Part shown: positions 46,938-57,399 of the stretch, one piece after another
Layout of the letters: every line of letters starts with the position of its first letter
Numbering within the stretch: position 1 is the first letter of the stretch
Origin: Moniliella sp. 'wahieum'
Taxonomy: Eukaryota; Basidiomycota; Moniliellomycetes; Moniliellales; Moniliellaceae
Assembly: GCA_003971905.1 (NCBI GenBank)
Contig: RSEE01000023.1
Span: 620,001-684,000 of the forward strand
Direction: 5' to 3'
DNA length: 64,000 nt
Translations under genes and position numbers: made by a program
The notes under the pieces: generated by a model
The model's input: only the letters and a program-made list of their open reading frames with translations
What the model was told of the DNA's origin: nothing
Database searches by the model: none

Positions 46938-49900
46938 CTACGTCTGCTGCTGGCCTCGCGATCGCCAGCGCGCAAGCAGGACACGAGGCGAAAAGACACG
47001 GAAGAGGTAAAAGCACACAAAGCACGCTGCCCAATTGAACGCAATGTAGATGATGAAGATCCAAACGTTACGACTGGCGTGGTCCGTGGCCATGCTGATC
47101 GTGTTCAAATACTCGTCTGCGTAGGCAAACGCACACCACCCACAGCTTCCCGATGACAGGGGAACCCAATACCCCCGGCCGGAGGGGACTCGCTTCGCCC
47201 CCAGCGCGGCAGTAACGTTGTCCAACGAGGGACTAAAGTTGTCGAGGTAATCGGAACACGTCAGGCCCGGGGGAGGGGATATCGGAACCAGCTCCTGCGG
47301 CGCACAGAGGATCGGTCGACCGGCCATCGCATTACCCATCTGCGCTTCGACAAAGTAGTGCACCGGTGTCGCGGTAATAATGCGACGCCATAAACTGGGC
47401 ATGACGTTGGGTGGGACCGTGACGCCGCTGAGGAGGAGGCAAAACGAGTAGAAGGCCGAAAACAGCACGCCCCCAGGACGGGACTCTGGACCAGACATTG
47501 CACCGACATGGCCATCAAAGGCCAAAAGCTGTAAAACATAAAGACTGTCCAGGCAAAGGATTTGCCAGCCGACCCCACTTTGCCTCCCATCAACCACCAC
47601 GGAAGCCAGTACAAAAAGCCACAGAACCAGTCCCACGGCACCTCAACCGCCATGTACGTCGCAACAAATATCACCCAAGAGTAGATCTTGGCCCCCTGTT
47701 CCCGGGTTTCAAACACCTCGCGCATACTGGTGTAGTGAGGTAACATATGCGAAGCCAAGGGCACCCCTACCACGTTGACTGCATGTGGAACCGCATTCAC
47801 AGAGGGAGCAGAGCGGTTAGTGTTATTGTGACAGTAGAAGTGTAAGAGGCTCTAATAAAGTATGCGCGGTGTGAGGATATGATTATGCGTGTGCACGTAC
47901 CGGAAAAGTGGGAAAAGAGATTGATTTGTAGGCTGGCTAGGCTCGACTTACTGCCCTGCTGCCAAAATGACGATCCAATGAAGAGCCCGGCAACGAGGTT
48001 GAGTGCCATTTTGGAGCCCAAGTAGGCAGGACTGCGCCAAAAGTGGATCCAGGTACGACGGAAAACAATTATGAATTGGCCCAAGAAGCCCACGGCGTAT
48101 TCCGACTCATCTTTCTGCCTACTTGAAGTGTCGGTCCCTAGGTCGCCTCGGCGGTCCTCGATCTCTTGAATGTCATTCTCGATCCTGGCCGCCATCTCAC
48201 TTTGCTGGTACACCGTTGCCCAATCCTCTTGCTCGACAGTGCGCGTACCAATGCAGTCCATCATGAACTCCGCCGGGTTGGCGGACCCACAAGCGCGGCC
48301 AGAGTGGTTCTCAAAGTGGTCAAGAAGTGCCCCGCAGGACCGTTCGGGGGTGTGAATCGGGCCGTTGAAGAGCAAGTTGCCTTTGTCAAGAAGCAGTAGA
48401 CGATCAAATTGGGCCAACAACTCGCCACTAGGCTGATGGATGGTACAGAGGATGGAATGGCCTGCGGCAGCCATGCGCTTGAAGAAGCGGACGAGGGACA
48501 AGGCCGTTAGACTGTCCATCCCCGTCGTTGGTTCGTCAAAAAAGGAGGAGATTGGGATTAGCGGCGAGCTCCACACCAATGGTCAAACGCTTGCGCTGCC
48601 CAGCATCCAGCCCTTCTGCGTCCTCTTCTTTGCCAACCAAAGCATCGGCCCAGGAACCCATGTCAAGCAAGTCAATCACTTCTTCACACCAAGCAAGTTT
48701 TTCCTGTCTCGACTTGGTGGTCTGTTGACGTAGCATAGCAGAGAATTGTAAGGCCTCTCGGACGGTAGTGGTCGACAGATGTGTGTCCATCTGCTCGCAG
48801 TAGCCTGTTTGCTGCGAGAAGTTAGGCGGTAGCGGATACCCATCATAGGTAAAGCTGCCAGTCACCGTCCCACATCCTTGGTCCTTCTCGCCAGCACGTT
48901 CATTAATGACGTCTTGCCGCCACCAGAGGGCCCCATGATGGCAGTCAGTTGTCCAGGGGCTACATAGCCTGTCGCCCCGTTCACAATCCGCCGTGGCGCT
49001 TCGCCGGGGACGGGCACGTCGTACTTCACGTCGTGAAACGTGAAGATGCGCCGTTGTTCTTTGCGCATATAACGAGCCTTAGTGAACTGCGATGTCTGGG
49101 CGAGAGGCAGGGTAGAATTCTCCGTTGCCCCATTCATGCCCGTTAGAGATTTGCCTGCTGATGTAGCACGACGGACAAAGCGTAATCCCCCGGGACCGGA
49201 ACGTTCTGATACTTGGAACTCGCATGCCACCGCATAGGCCACCACCAAGCCAAGCCAGATGCTAAACAAGCCAAATCCCAGCGCCCAGCGACGGCTCCAA
49301 GTCACTGTCCAAATCCACACAGAGAGTGTAAGTAAATCAAGTTGTTTCTCTTCGCACCCTAAAAAAGGAGAGGGCGAGTGCCAACATACAATCATACCTG
49401 ATTTTGAGGTACTCGGCCCCACTGGCCCGGTCCGTTCCAGGGGCGACTTCCCGGAAGAGCAAGTGCGGTAGGACGATGATATACCCTGGTATGCTTCACC
49501 TCCTGGAACCATCAAGGAACAGGTGGCGTCCAACTTGCGAAACTCATTGGTCACAATGAGTTCAAAAGCGATCGCAATCGGGTTAAAGTAGGTGAGCCAC
49601 TTCCACGCTCTTACCATCGATGGCCGTGGGATGACATAGCCCGAATAAAGCGTAAAGTCGATGATTGAAAGCCCAGCCATCAGAGAGGCATGCTCTTTCG
49701 CATGAAAGAGTGCAGCAAAAAAACGATTGAGGGCGACTGTGGTCTCAGTTTGGAGGAATACAACACTCAAAGTAACAAAGAACTGGCTGGGCGTTCGGCC
49801 AAGGTTACAAAGAAAATACATGACGACCAAAAAGATTGCCAGTGGCGGGAAGCGAAAGATGAGATCAAGTAAGGAATTGGCTAACGAGTCGGCGCTGGGC

Positions 49901-51879
49901 CGGACCATACCAAACTTTTTGTGACGGATGACAATACGCCGTTGGTCGTAACCGATCGATCTCTGTTTGAGCCAAGAAGGAGGTGTACAGGAGCATGAAG
50001 AACAAAGCGCTCGTACGAGGGAAGAACCTTCTGTCGTAGGGGACAAGTTGTAAAGCACGCTCCCATATAAAAGACCTTGGGCAAACATGACGGTCAGGAC
50101 GACGAAGTGTTGCAATGGGTTTCCAAATTGAATGAGGAAGCGGCGGTAGAGGCACATGCGCAGTTGCTGGATCCAGGTCGTAGCATAACTTGAACCTTGG
50201 CTTGCTCCCGCCGCCTTGCGGCGATTGAGATTGTGGGCCAGCTCTGTAGCCAAAGCCCCTCTCCTTGTCCGTTTGGTTCGTTGTGTTCTAGTTCAGCCAT
50301 GGCCGCATCTATCTCCTTGGACAATTGCTGCCCCAGTTTGCTTGAGCGCCAATGGATTTCCATGTCGGAAGCTTTGAGAGGAGCAGTGTCTTTATACCCC
50401 TCATCGATGTTGCGTGCTGCTGGGTCTGTCACAGAGACAAGAAAGTCCGCGCAGTTTTGGTGCGGGATTTGGCGGTAGCCCATATCGGTAAAATACTCGA
50501 CAGCTCGATCGGTGGGACCCAAGTAAACCACTCGTCCTTGGTTCAAGAGACAGACTCGGTCAAACTGGGTAAAGATAGGGTCCCCTGCTTGGTACATAGC
50601 CGCCGCAATGGAGGCATTGGATGCACGGGCAGCCGTCTTGAGAGAATGGTCACTTGGGTTGCCGTGCAACTGTCAAGTCCATCCGTTGGCTGATCCAATA
50701 GCAAAACCCGGGCTGCCAGAGCCATGCCCTCATAAACGCTCACTCGTTTCTTCTCTCCGCCGGAGATTCCACGGATTACTGCATTGCCAATCTTGGTATT
50801 GTAAATGTGCTTGAGTCGCAGGGCTGAGGCAAGGGCATGGCGAGTGTCGACACATAATTCGCCCGCGTGTTCTTCTGCACACCAGAGGCAAGGCGGATTT
50901 GTTTGGAAGGGGCCCTAGTTGCATTAGTAAAATCCATCGTCTGGCACAGTCAGCGTAGGAAAGTGCACGTCTTCCTCTGCCAGGTAAATCACTTCTCCGC
51001 GCTGAAGAAAGAAGAGAGAAAGAGAGGAACATTTTGTGTCAGATTGCTGTGCTCTCCTGCAAGATCAATTGGGGGCACGTACAAAAGGCCCGTCAATGTC
51101 GTCGGTGGTGAAATGAGAATACGCACATCGCCAGTGACGGATTGGAAGCTCTCGCGGTAGTTCGCAAGCGACTTGAGCAAAGTGGAACATCCGCTTCCTG
51201 GGCGGCCAAGGACAAGAAGCATCTCGCCTGGATGCATGATTCCAGAAGAAGGGTGAAGGATGTTCTTGACCGACGGGGACGCCGTGATGTTTCCCAACAG
51301 TTGGAGTGGAGACAGAAGGAGAGAGAGCATATTCTTGCCGTACTTGGTGCTGGGATAGAGCCTTGCACTGCCAGATCGCACCAAATGACTGGCAGGGGTG
51401 AGTTGCGGGTGCCATGAGTCGCCTGACGCATCACGTCCGCCACCTGGTCGGGCGGAATGCCTTCTCGTCTGCGCCCTCGCACCTTCGGTCAAGGTAACGG
51501 TAGTCGATGAGGCGCTGCAAGCTGAAACGGGGCAGAGAGTATAGCTAGACCCTGGGTCAAAGAGAGTCGGCGGGTAGGTGTCGGCATACAGGCTAGATAC
51601 AGGCGGTGGGGAGGGGTGCAAGCCATGGGAGGGGGGCAGGGTGAGTGTGGTGGCATGGCTATTTCGCACGCATTGAGGTGGGACAAGGAGGTGTGATGCT
51701 GGTGGAGGCGGTGGGGGGGTAGGAGTGGTAATTCTGCTCTTCCTTGTCGGCATGCTTGGGCCAGGCGACGGGTGGCTCTCGAGGGGGGGTGAGGGACTGC
51801 GGGGTGGTACTGCGAAAGGAGGGGTCTGCCAGCGACGCAAAGAGGGGGAGGGGATGATGGGGTGGCGTGAGTCGGACAT
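46938..51879 (-). CDS. PDR-type ABC transporter (ABCG full transporter)
   Basis: The order NBD-TMD-NBD-TMD marks a fungal pleiotropic-drug-resistance exporter. The N-terminus from [17 protein letters not shown] is Pro-rich. NBD1 has [16 protein letters not shown] (Cys in place of the Walker A Lys, as usual in this family), [11 protein letters not shown] and [15 protein letters not shown]1 contains [19 protein letters not shown] and [21 protein letters not shown]2 has [15 protein letters not shown], the family's odd C-loop [24 protein letters not shown] and [15 protein letters not shown]2 runs through [17 protein letters not shown] and [15 protein letters not shown], ending [12 protein letters not shown]. 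Introns are likely near 49305-49397 and 47779-47900. One-base shifts occur at least near 51050, 50750, 50100, 48865, 48545 and 47480. The cargo cannot be predicted. Confidence 0.93.
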
Positions 51880-52462
51880 GGCGGGGGCGGGCGGAGGGAG
51901 GGTGGGAGGGAGGGCGGATAGAAGAGGGGGGTGGATGCCGCCCAGCAGCATGGGGCGCATCGGCACGGCGTTTATAAGGCGAGGGACGAGGGTGGATGCG
52001 TGTGGTGCACCTGGCCTGCTGGGGTAAGCGCTAGCCCGGTAGGCATGCACTCCCAGCCTGCATCCCCCGACTGCATGCAAGCCAACTCACCCGCTGCCCA
52101 GCACACCGCAGCGCCGCAGACCGAAAGCCAATGGCAACGCACCCAACAGCAGGGGGCTGCCCCCCCCACCCGCTGTATCCCACCGCACCCACCGCGAGAT
52201 CGCCGCCCCCCTACAGACTGCCCCGACGCCTGGCCACGCGCACACTCCCCAGCAGCACGCCTCTCCGCCTCTCGCCTCCGCCTCGCCCTCCTCCTTGCTT
52301 GCTTCGGCTACATATGCGGCCCGGCGCCGCAGCACTCTCGGCTCTGGGCAAAATGGATGTTTGGTGCGCCCCAGTCCCTCTGGGGTTGTCGATCTGCGCT
52401 TGCGCTTGCTCTGAGATGCATCCCCTGCCACGCCAGGGGGAAACTGCACTGACCCCTTGCGG
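51880..52462. other. Spacer, ABC transporter promoter
   Basis: The stretch is GC-rich with frames on both strands that look like noise. It holds the upstream region of the ABC gene and the 3' end of the Mms2-type gene. Confidence 0.4.
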
Positions 52463-53151
52463 CTACGATGCGTACGTGCTGCCTTCGGCCGGCTGCGGCA
52501 GCTTGCGGTTGGCTGGCAGTGCCATCTCCCTGCCAGCAAGCACAACAACAACAGTCAGTCACCTGCCCAGCAAGCAGCCAGGGCACACAGCACGTACTTG
52601 CGCAGTTCACTCAGCACCGTCTCAATCGTGTAGTCTCTCCGCCACGACGACAGCACATTCACGCTCGTCGGGTCCACTGCCCGCCCCAGCTGCGTCAGTC
52701 ACGCTCCTCCCCAGCTAGCATCCGGGGCCACATACCTTTCCATTCGTCGAGCTGATGCCAGGAAGGTGATCTTGGTCAGGAAGGCAACCGTTGGCGGCTC
52801 GTCCGGTAGTTGGGGCCACAATGGATCGTAAGCGAGTAGATCCGGTTCTGGTGGACGAGTGCGGCGGGCCAATGATCGTACCGTTCCAGTTGGACATGAG
52901 CATGTCCGCACCATCATCCAGCCCATAGCTCAGCGTTCCATCTCCCAACCCTTCTCACCCTTCTCCAATTCCTCCAGAAGACGAAAGTTGCGCGGGACTG
53001 GCCAGGGGAAACCAACAGTCCAGGGGCAAAGGCATGGTCAGACAGCAAAGTTCAAAAGGAGACGAGTGGCCGTTGCCACGTGGAGAGGGTTTCTCCTCAT
53101 AGCCCATCAGCGGCAAGGGTGTGAATATTGAATGGACATACCCTTGGCCAT
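52463..53151 (-). CDS. MMS2: Ubiquitin-conjugating enzyme E2 variant, Mms2 type
   Basis: Mms2-type UEVs lack the catalytic Cys and pair with Ubc13 to build K63-linked ubiquitin chains in postreplication repair. Four exons are seen. Exon 1 is only ATGGCCAAGG (53142-53151). A 144-bp intron (52998-53141) leads to VPRNFRLLEELEKGEKG, DGTLSYGLDD, MSNWNGTIIGPPH and PDEPPTVAFLTKI. A 46-bp intron (52690-52735) joins ISSTNGK to the exon with SSWRRDYTIETVLSELRK. A 68-bp intron (52530-52597) leads to EMALPANRKLPQPAEGSTYAS. The last two exons match the family well. The active-site Cys position is absent, as expected. Several one-base shifts lie in exon 2 (near 52945, 52850, 52805 and 52770). Confidence 0.9.
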
Positions 53152-53902
53152 GTCAATCAGGTGAAGGCAGCGATGGTGGTGGTGGTGGCGGCGGCGGTGT
53201 CGAGGCGCAACCGCTATGCGCGCAGGCTGATGGCCTGGCTTTGCTGCTGGGCGTACGAGGGTGATGACGTGAGATGCATGCCACTTATCGCGGGCACGCA
53301 TCATGCATTACGTGGCGTGTGATTGCCACCACCTCGAGCTCCTGGAGGCGCCACGGGACTGCGAATTCGAGGGGGTGAAATGTTGACTACTGCGCCGCAC
53401 TTTAACGGCATAACCCTACTGTAATTAAACCAGTTGACCGCCCGCTTCTCGGCATCGAGTACGGACATTACTCACGATCTGGTTTGGCTGCGTGGACCGT
53501 ACCCAGACCCCCCCCTAACACCCGATGAGGAACATGGCTTTACTTGAAGACACTATAGCTGGAAGCTCCATCACGCTGCGGGACTATAATACCCCGGGGT
53601 TACACACATTCGCGTTTCTGCGTTTCGAGGCGTGCGACGACAGAGCGCGAACATACATGCGATCGATCTTGTATACAGAGACATGACGTGCACGATGCGC
53701 GACAGATGCTTGTGAGTTCAGTTGGGTGCAAGGCTCACCTCCAGGAGCTCCACCACGCCATCGCGTTCGGGCAGATGTGCGGTGGGGAAGCAAGGGTAGT
53801 CGATCCTCGTCTCGTCGTTGTGGCCTTCGACCCATTGTGCGGGCACAGAAAGGGCAGCGTACCTGCTCAGCTCGACCGAACGGAACACCAATCCATTTTC
53901 AG
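53152..53902. other. Spacer
   Basis: A GGTGGTGGTGGCGGCGGCGG tract lies near 53176, and CGCATCATGCATTACG near 53297. The rest has no recognised feature. It separates two minus-strand genes and must hold the Mms2-type promoter. Confidence 0.4.
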
Positions 53903-55245
53903 TTAGTGGTCCAGGAAGCGGCCGTAGGTAGTCTCGTTGCGCTGGGTACTTCCAACCAGGGCTACGGGCGGTGGCGCGCCCGCCTCCCCTGCCCCCGCTT
54001 GCAACGCAGCTCGAATGGACTTGGCCAGGGCAGGTATGAGAGCTGGGTCAAATACGACATCAGCTGCAAGAATGAGCGTGGGACGAAAGGCGGCAAGGAG
54101 CTGGAGCCCCGGCGAGGCAGCCGAATCCTCGGGCTCGGGGGGCTGTCACTAGGATCCTCCAGCTCCGATCGCCAGCGTGGCGGGGCGGCATGGCGTCCCA
54201 GAAATCAAACGATTCAATTTGCATCTCACACGGGCGGAGCGAGTTGATTCGTCTTGTCTCGGCCAGGCGGGTGAGCACATTGGATGCAACGTCGGTGGCG
54301 AGGACTTGGCCCCCACCTGCTCGCTGCAGTACTTGGGCACACAGGGCAGCCAAAAACCCAGCCCCGGCACCCAACTCAAGCACCCGGCTGTGCTGTCGCA
54401 GAAGCGTGTCCTGGTGCGCTAGGAGGTGCGAACCCAAGCGGATGCTGGCCTCCCATGTTTGTAGCCCGGTCGTGCCTTCCGACACAAACGCAGATTCTTC
54501 CGGCACGGTCACGCCGCCCCACCCTTGGAACAGATCACACCCATCATTTAGCGCAGCACCTGGACCCGGAAGGAGCGGGTATAGGTAGCGGGCAAAGAAG
54601 GTTCCGGCCCCACCTTGGCCTTCCAGCGCATGGGGGGCCGGTTGGTTATCAGGCACGTTGAGCCGAGAGCGACCGCTGCTAGCGGGTGGTCGGCGGAGTG
54701 CGAGGGTTGAACAAAGGGGAAAAACGGGTAAGAAAAAGGGCGGAAGGCAGGTCAAGTAATGCACACGTACGGGGCAATGGGAGGTACGCAATCGCTCAGC
54801 ATTACGTATACCGCTCGAGGATGCCCTCGGGCATCTCCTTGATTTGGATCAACACAGAGGGCAGAGGGCAGAGGGCAGAGGGCGCTCACTGGTCAGCGGA
54901 AACACGAGAAAAACACGACAATGCAACGGCACACCAAAATCTTCGGCTCCAGGCACGTTTGGCGCTGCGCTTGATCGATAGCAGATTGCAGACGGGCCAT
55001 GAGCTGCTTGAAGAAGAAACTCTTGCGGTACTGATAGGGCGGGACGGGGCAGACAAGGGACGCGTCTGCTTGAGACGATGGCCCAAATAGGTCTTGCTCC
55101 AGCACCGGCAACAGCTGGACCAGCGCCTCGGCCGACGGCCACAGGAAGAGCGGCGGCGCAGCGGCAGGGACTGCTGGTACTGGAGGCTCAGCGCCTGACG
55201 CACAGGCAGCAGTGCCGGGTCGATACGCATCGCAGAATCGGCCAT
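53903..55245 (-). CDS. Protein-lysine methyltransferase, EFM3/FAM86 (EEF2KMT) type
   Basis: Members methylate a lysine of elongation factor 2 or related targets. The start MADSAMRIDPALLPVRQALS precedes an N-terminal helical domain (QYRKSFFFKQLMARLQSAID). A spliced link gives EMPEGILERYTSGRSRLNV. Next is TTGLQTWEASIRLGSHLLA, the family signature, and VLELGAGAGFLAALC, the SAM-binding motif I. QVLATDVASNVLTRL follows. After a one-base shift near 54090 comes LILAADVVFDPALIPALAKS (post-motif with Asp-Val) and ALVGSTQRNETTYGRFLDH at the end, stop at 53903. Two introns are likely, near 54690-54800 and near 54870-54960. The exact target is inferred from family resemblance only. It is head-to-head with TIM22 with about 235 bp between starts. 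Confidence 0.82.
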
Positions 55246-55479
55246 GGGTGGTGGTGGTTTGGCAAGGCGCACAGGTTTGCATTTCGTGGGCCTCTGGTGG
55301 ACACGGCGGGCCTCAGGGCCTCAGGCCTCACCCCAGGCCCAGAGGCACTCGCTCGCGGCCGAGGACGCACGCGGGACACTGGGGCGGAATGGGCGGAAGG
55401 CGCACCCATTTGTCTTGCGCTGCCCGCTGCCCCACCTGTGCCTGGCCTGGTTCCACCACCGCCACCTCGCCCGCCACCG

Positions 55480-56110
55480 ATGAACTCGCCCTGGCTGACA
55501 CTGTGTACGTCCCGGGAAAGGAGCTCTGCCGCCCGGGTCAGTGAGGATGAGCGGGAGCAGCTGCAGCAGCTCGAGTACTGGTCAAGTTTGGTGCCGGGGC
55601 GATGGAGAGCTGTCCCGTCAAGTTTGCCATCTGGGCGCGGGGGTTTGGCCTCGGTGCGTTTTTCCAGCTCTTCTCGGCTGCGCTCAGTGCGGAAGACCCA
55701 ATGCGAAGGACCCAACTGTACTCCAAGCCCAGGCCGCTGGCCTGCCCGAACCCAAGTTGAGCACCATGGACCAGACCAAAGAAATGTTCAAAGACACGGG
55801 GCGCCAGATGTGGCGCTCGGGTAAGGGGTTCGCCAAGATTGGCGCGCTCTACTCGGGAATCGAGTGCGTGTGTGGAAGGGTACCGCGCTAAGAACGATAT
55901 TCAAAACTCGATCATTGCTGGTGGCCTCGCAGGCGCCATCCTGGCGCGCAACTCGGGCATCAAGGCCATGGTCGCTGGTGGCGTTGGCTTTGCGCCCTTT
56001 CCAGCGCGATCGATCTCTAGTATGTTCTTCCTGACTTTTTTATTTGCGTTCAAGTTGCTAATCCTACCTCCTTTTTCAGTCTGAGGAGAGAGCCTGCGGA
56101 CGAGCCATGA
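55480..56110 (+). CDS. TIM22: Mitochondrial inner-membrane translocase subunit Tim22
   Basis: Tim22 is the channel of the carrier translocase that inserts metabolite carriers into the mitochondrial inner membrane. The start [11 protein letters not shown] leads to [14 protein letters not shown]. After a one-base shift near 55605 the frame reads [20 protein letters not shown], the first membrane span, then [40 protein letters not shown] and [37 protein letters not shown] and VAGGVGFA form later spans. An intron at 56020-56079 (GTATGT donor, TTTCAG acceptor) joins AIDLY to LRREPADEP, stop at 56108-56110. Length (about 185 residues) is normal for the family. Shifts also occur near 55870 and 55997. 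Confidence 0.92.
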
Positions 56111-57399
56111 TGCCCGAACAGGACTGGGCCACTTTGGTCACCCTCCCCCCCCCTCGAAAATACGGATTCAAGGGCTCGGTTCATCGGTCCCCCGCGGGGT
56201 TGGCCTTGGTTCCGCTGGACCGGACCGGACCAGTCGGATTCGTGCCCGCATGGAGCAGGATACTGCCAGTGTTAATTTGCCCGTGGTACTCGGGTACGGT
56301 AGGCGCCAGCTCCTGCAGGGCCCCTTTCACCGCCTCTCCCTTAATTGCACTGCTTTGTACCATCTTCTGCTCCACTTATGGGTATCCCTTGGTTGCTTGG
56401 CAGCCCAGCAGTCCCCGGCCCCCATCCATCCCTGCCGGGCCATCGGGGACAATACGATGTGCAATGCCATCCATTACCTGCATCACCTGCATCAACGTTC
56501 AACGTTCCTTTGTGTATGTCCTATGCCCGCGCGCCGGGTACCGCGCTGACGGCCGTAGGAGGCAGTGGAGTGGGAAATCTTGTCAGCTGCCCGCCCCGCT
56601 CACGCAAGGCTCAAAATGCCCAGTCAGACGCACGACAGAACAGATCCCTACCCCGTCCGCCTTCCCAACCCTCGGCGAGACAAGAGGGTCTATCGACTAC
56701 CACTGCCAGCGGCACTGTACTGGACTCACTAGCTCACTGGACTCATGAGTATAGAATAGCCGTGCCCGAGCCCGTGCCCGCGCGGAGGGCACAGTGCAGG
56801 GCGAGGGTAGGTAAGGGCGAAGATAAGGATCGGGTGTGAGCGCTGCAGCGCAAAGGGGAACCGGCGCACGCGCCCTCCCAACCCCGATTCCCCCATCGAC
56901 CCGAGCGAGAGCGAACCATGTGAGCAGCGTGGGTCGGGTGAAATGCAAATAGAGAGATGGACAGGCGGCACGACGCGCCACCCACCGAGCCAGGAAGCTT
57001 GACTGGTGCGGGGTATGAGGTACATAGGCCACTTGCATGGCAGGACACGGCCAACGTACGTCGGCAAGAAGGAGAACGGCGAACGGCGAACGGGACGGAC
57101 AACAAGGCACCGCCGTCCCAGCGTCCCGCCCCCGTCCGCGTCGTAGGCCGCTTAGTGGTCCACGGGCACAGGGGAGAGGGGGGACGGGCGTGTCGGCTCG
57201 TGGCCGACGAGTTCGTGGCCATGGCCGGACTGACCTTGTACCCCCTGCACGGACAAACTCATGTGGCCCATCCCCTCGGGCGGGGCTTTCATCCTGCGAC
57301 CGGGACAGGGACAGAAGCGGCGTCGCGCGCCCCACGGCGACGGCGAAGGCGAAGGCGAAGGTAAAGGCGAAGGCGAGGCCGGCGTCTTGGCCCGACCCA
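56111..57399. other. Spacer and uncertain 3' end of the RhoGEF gene
   Basis: 56111-56700 has no gene-like frame. From about 57150 the minus strand may still be the tail of the RhoGEF gene, but the frames are low-complexity and I cannot fix the stop. Confidence 0.35.
57338..57381. repeat. GGCGAA hexamer repeat
   Basis: GGCGAAGGCGAAGGCGAAGG-type units recur about six times with one variant (GGTAAA). On the minus strand they would code Phe/Ala or Pro/Ser repeats, at the doubtful tail of the RhoGEF gene. Confidence 0.7.

Noticed and set aside
52131-52718. 195-codon plus-strand frame
   Set aside because: It is antisense to two exons of the Mms2-type gene and otherwise low-complexity.
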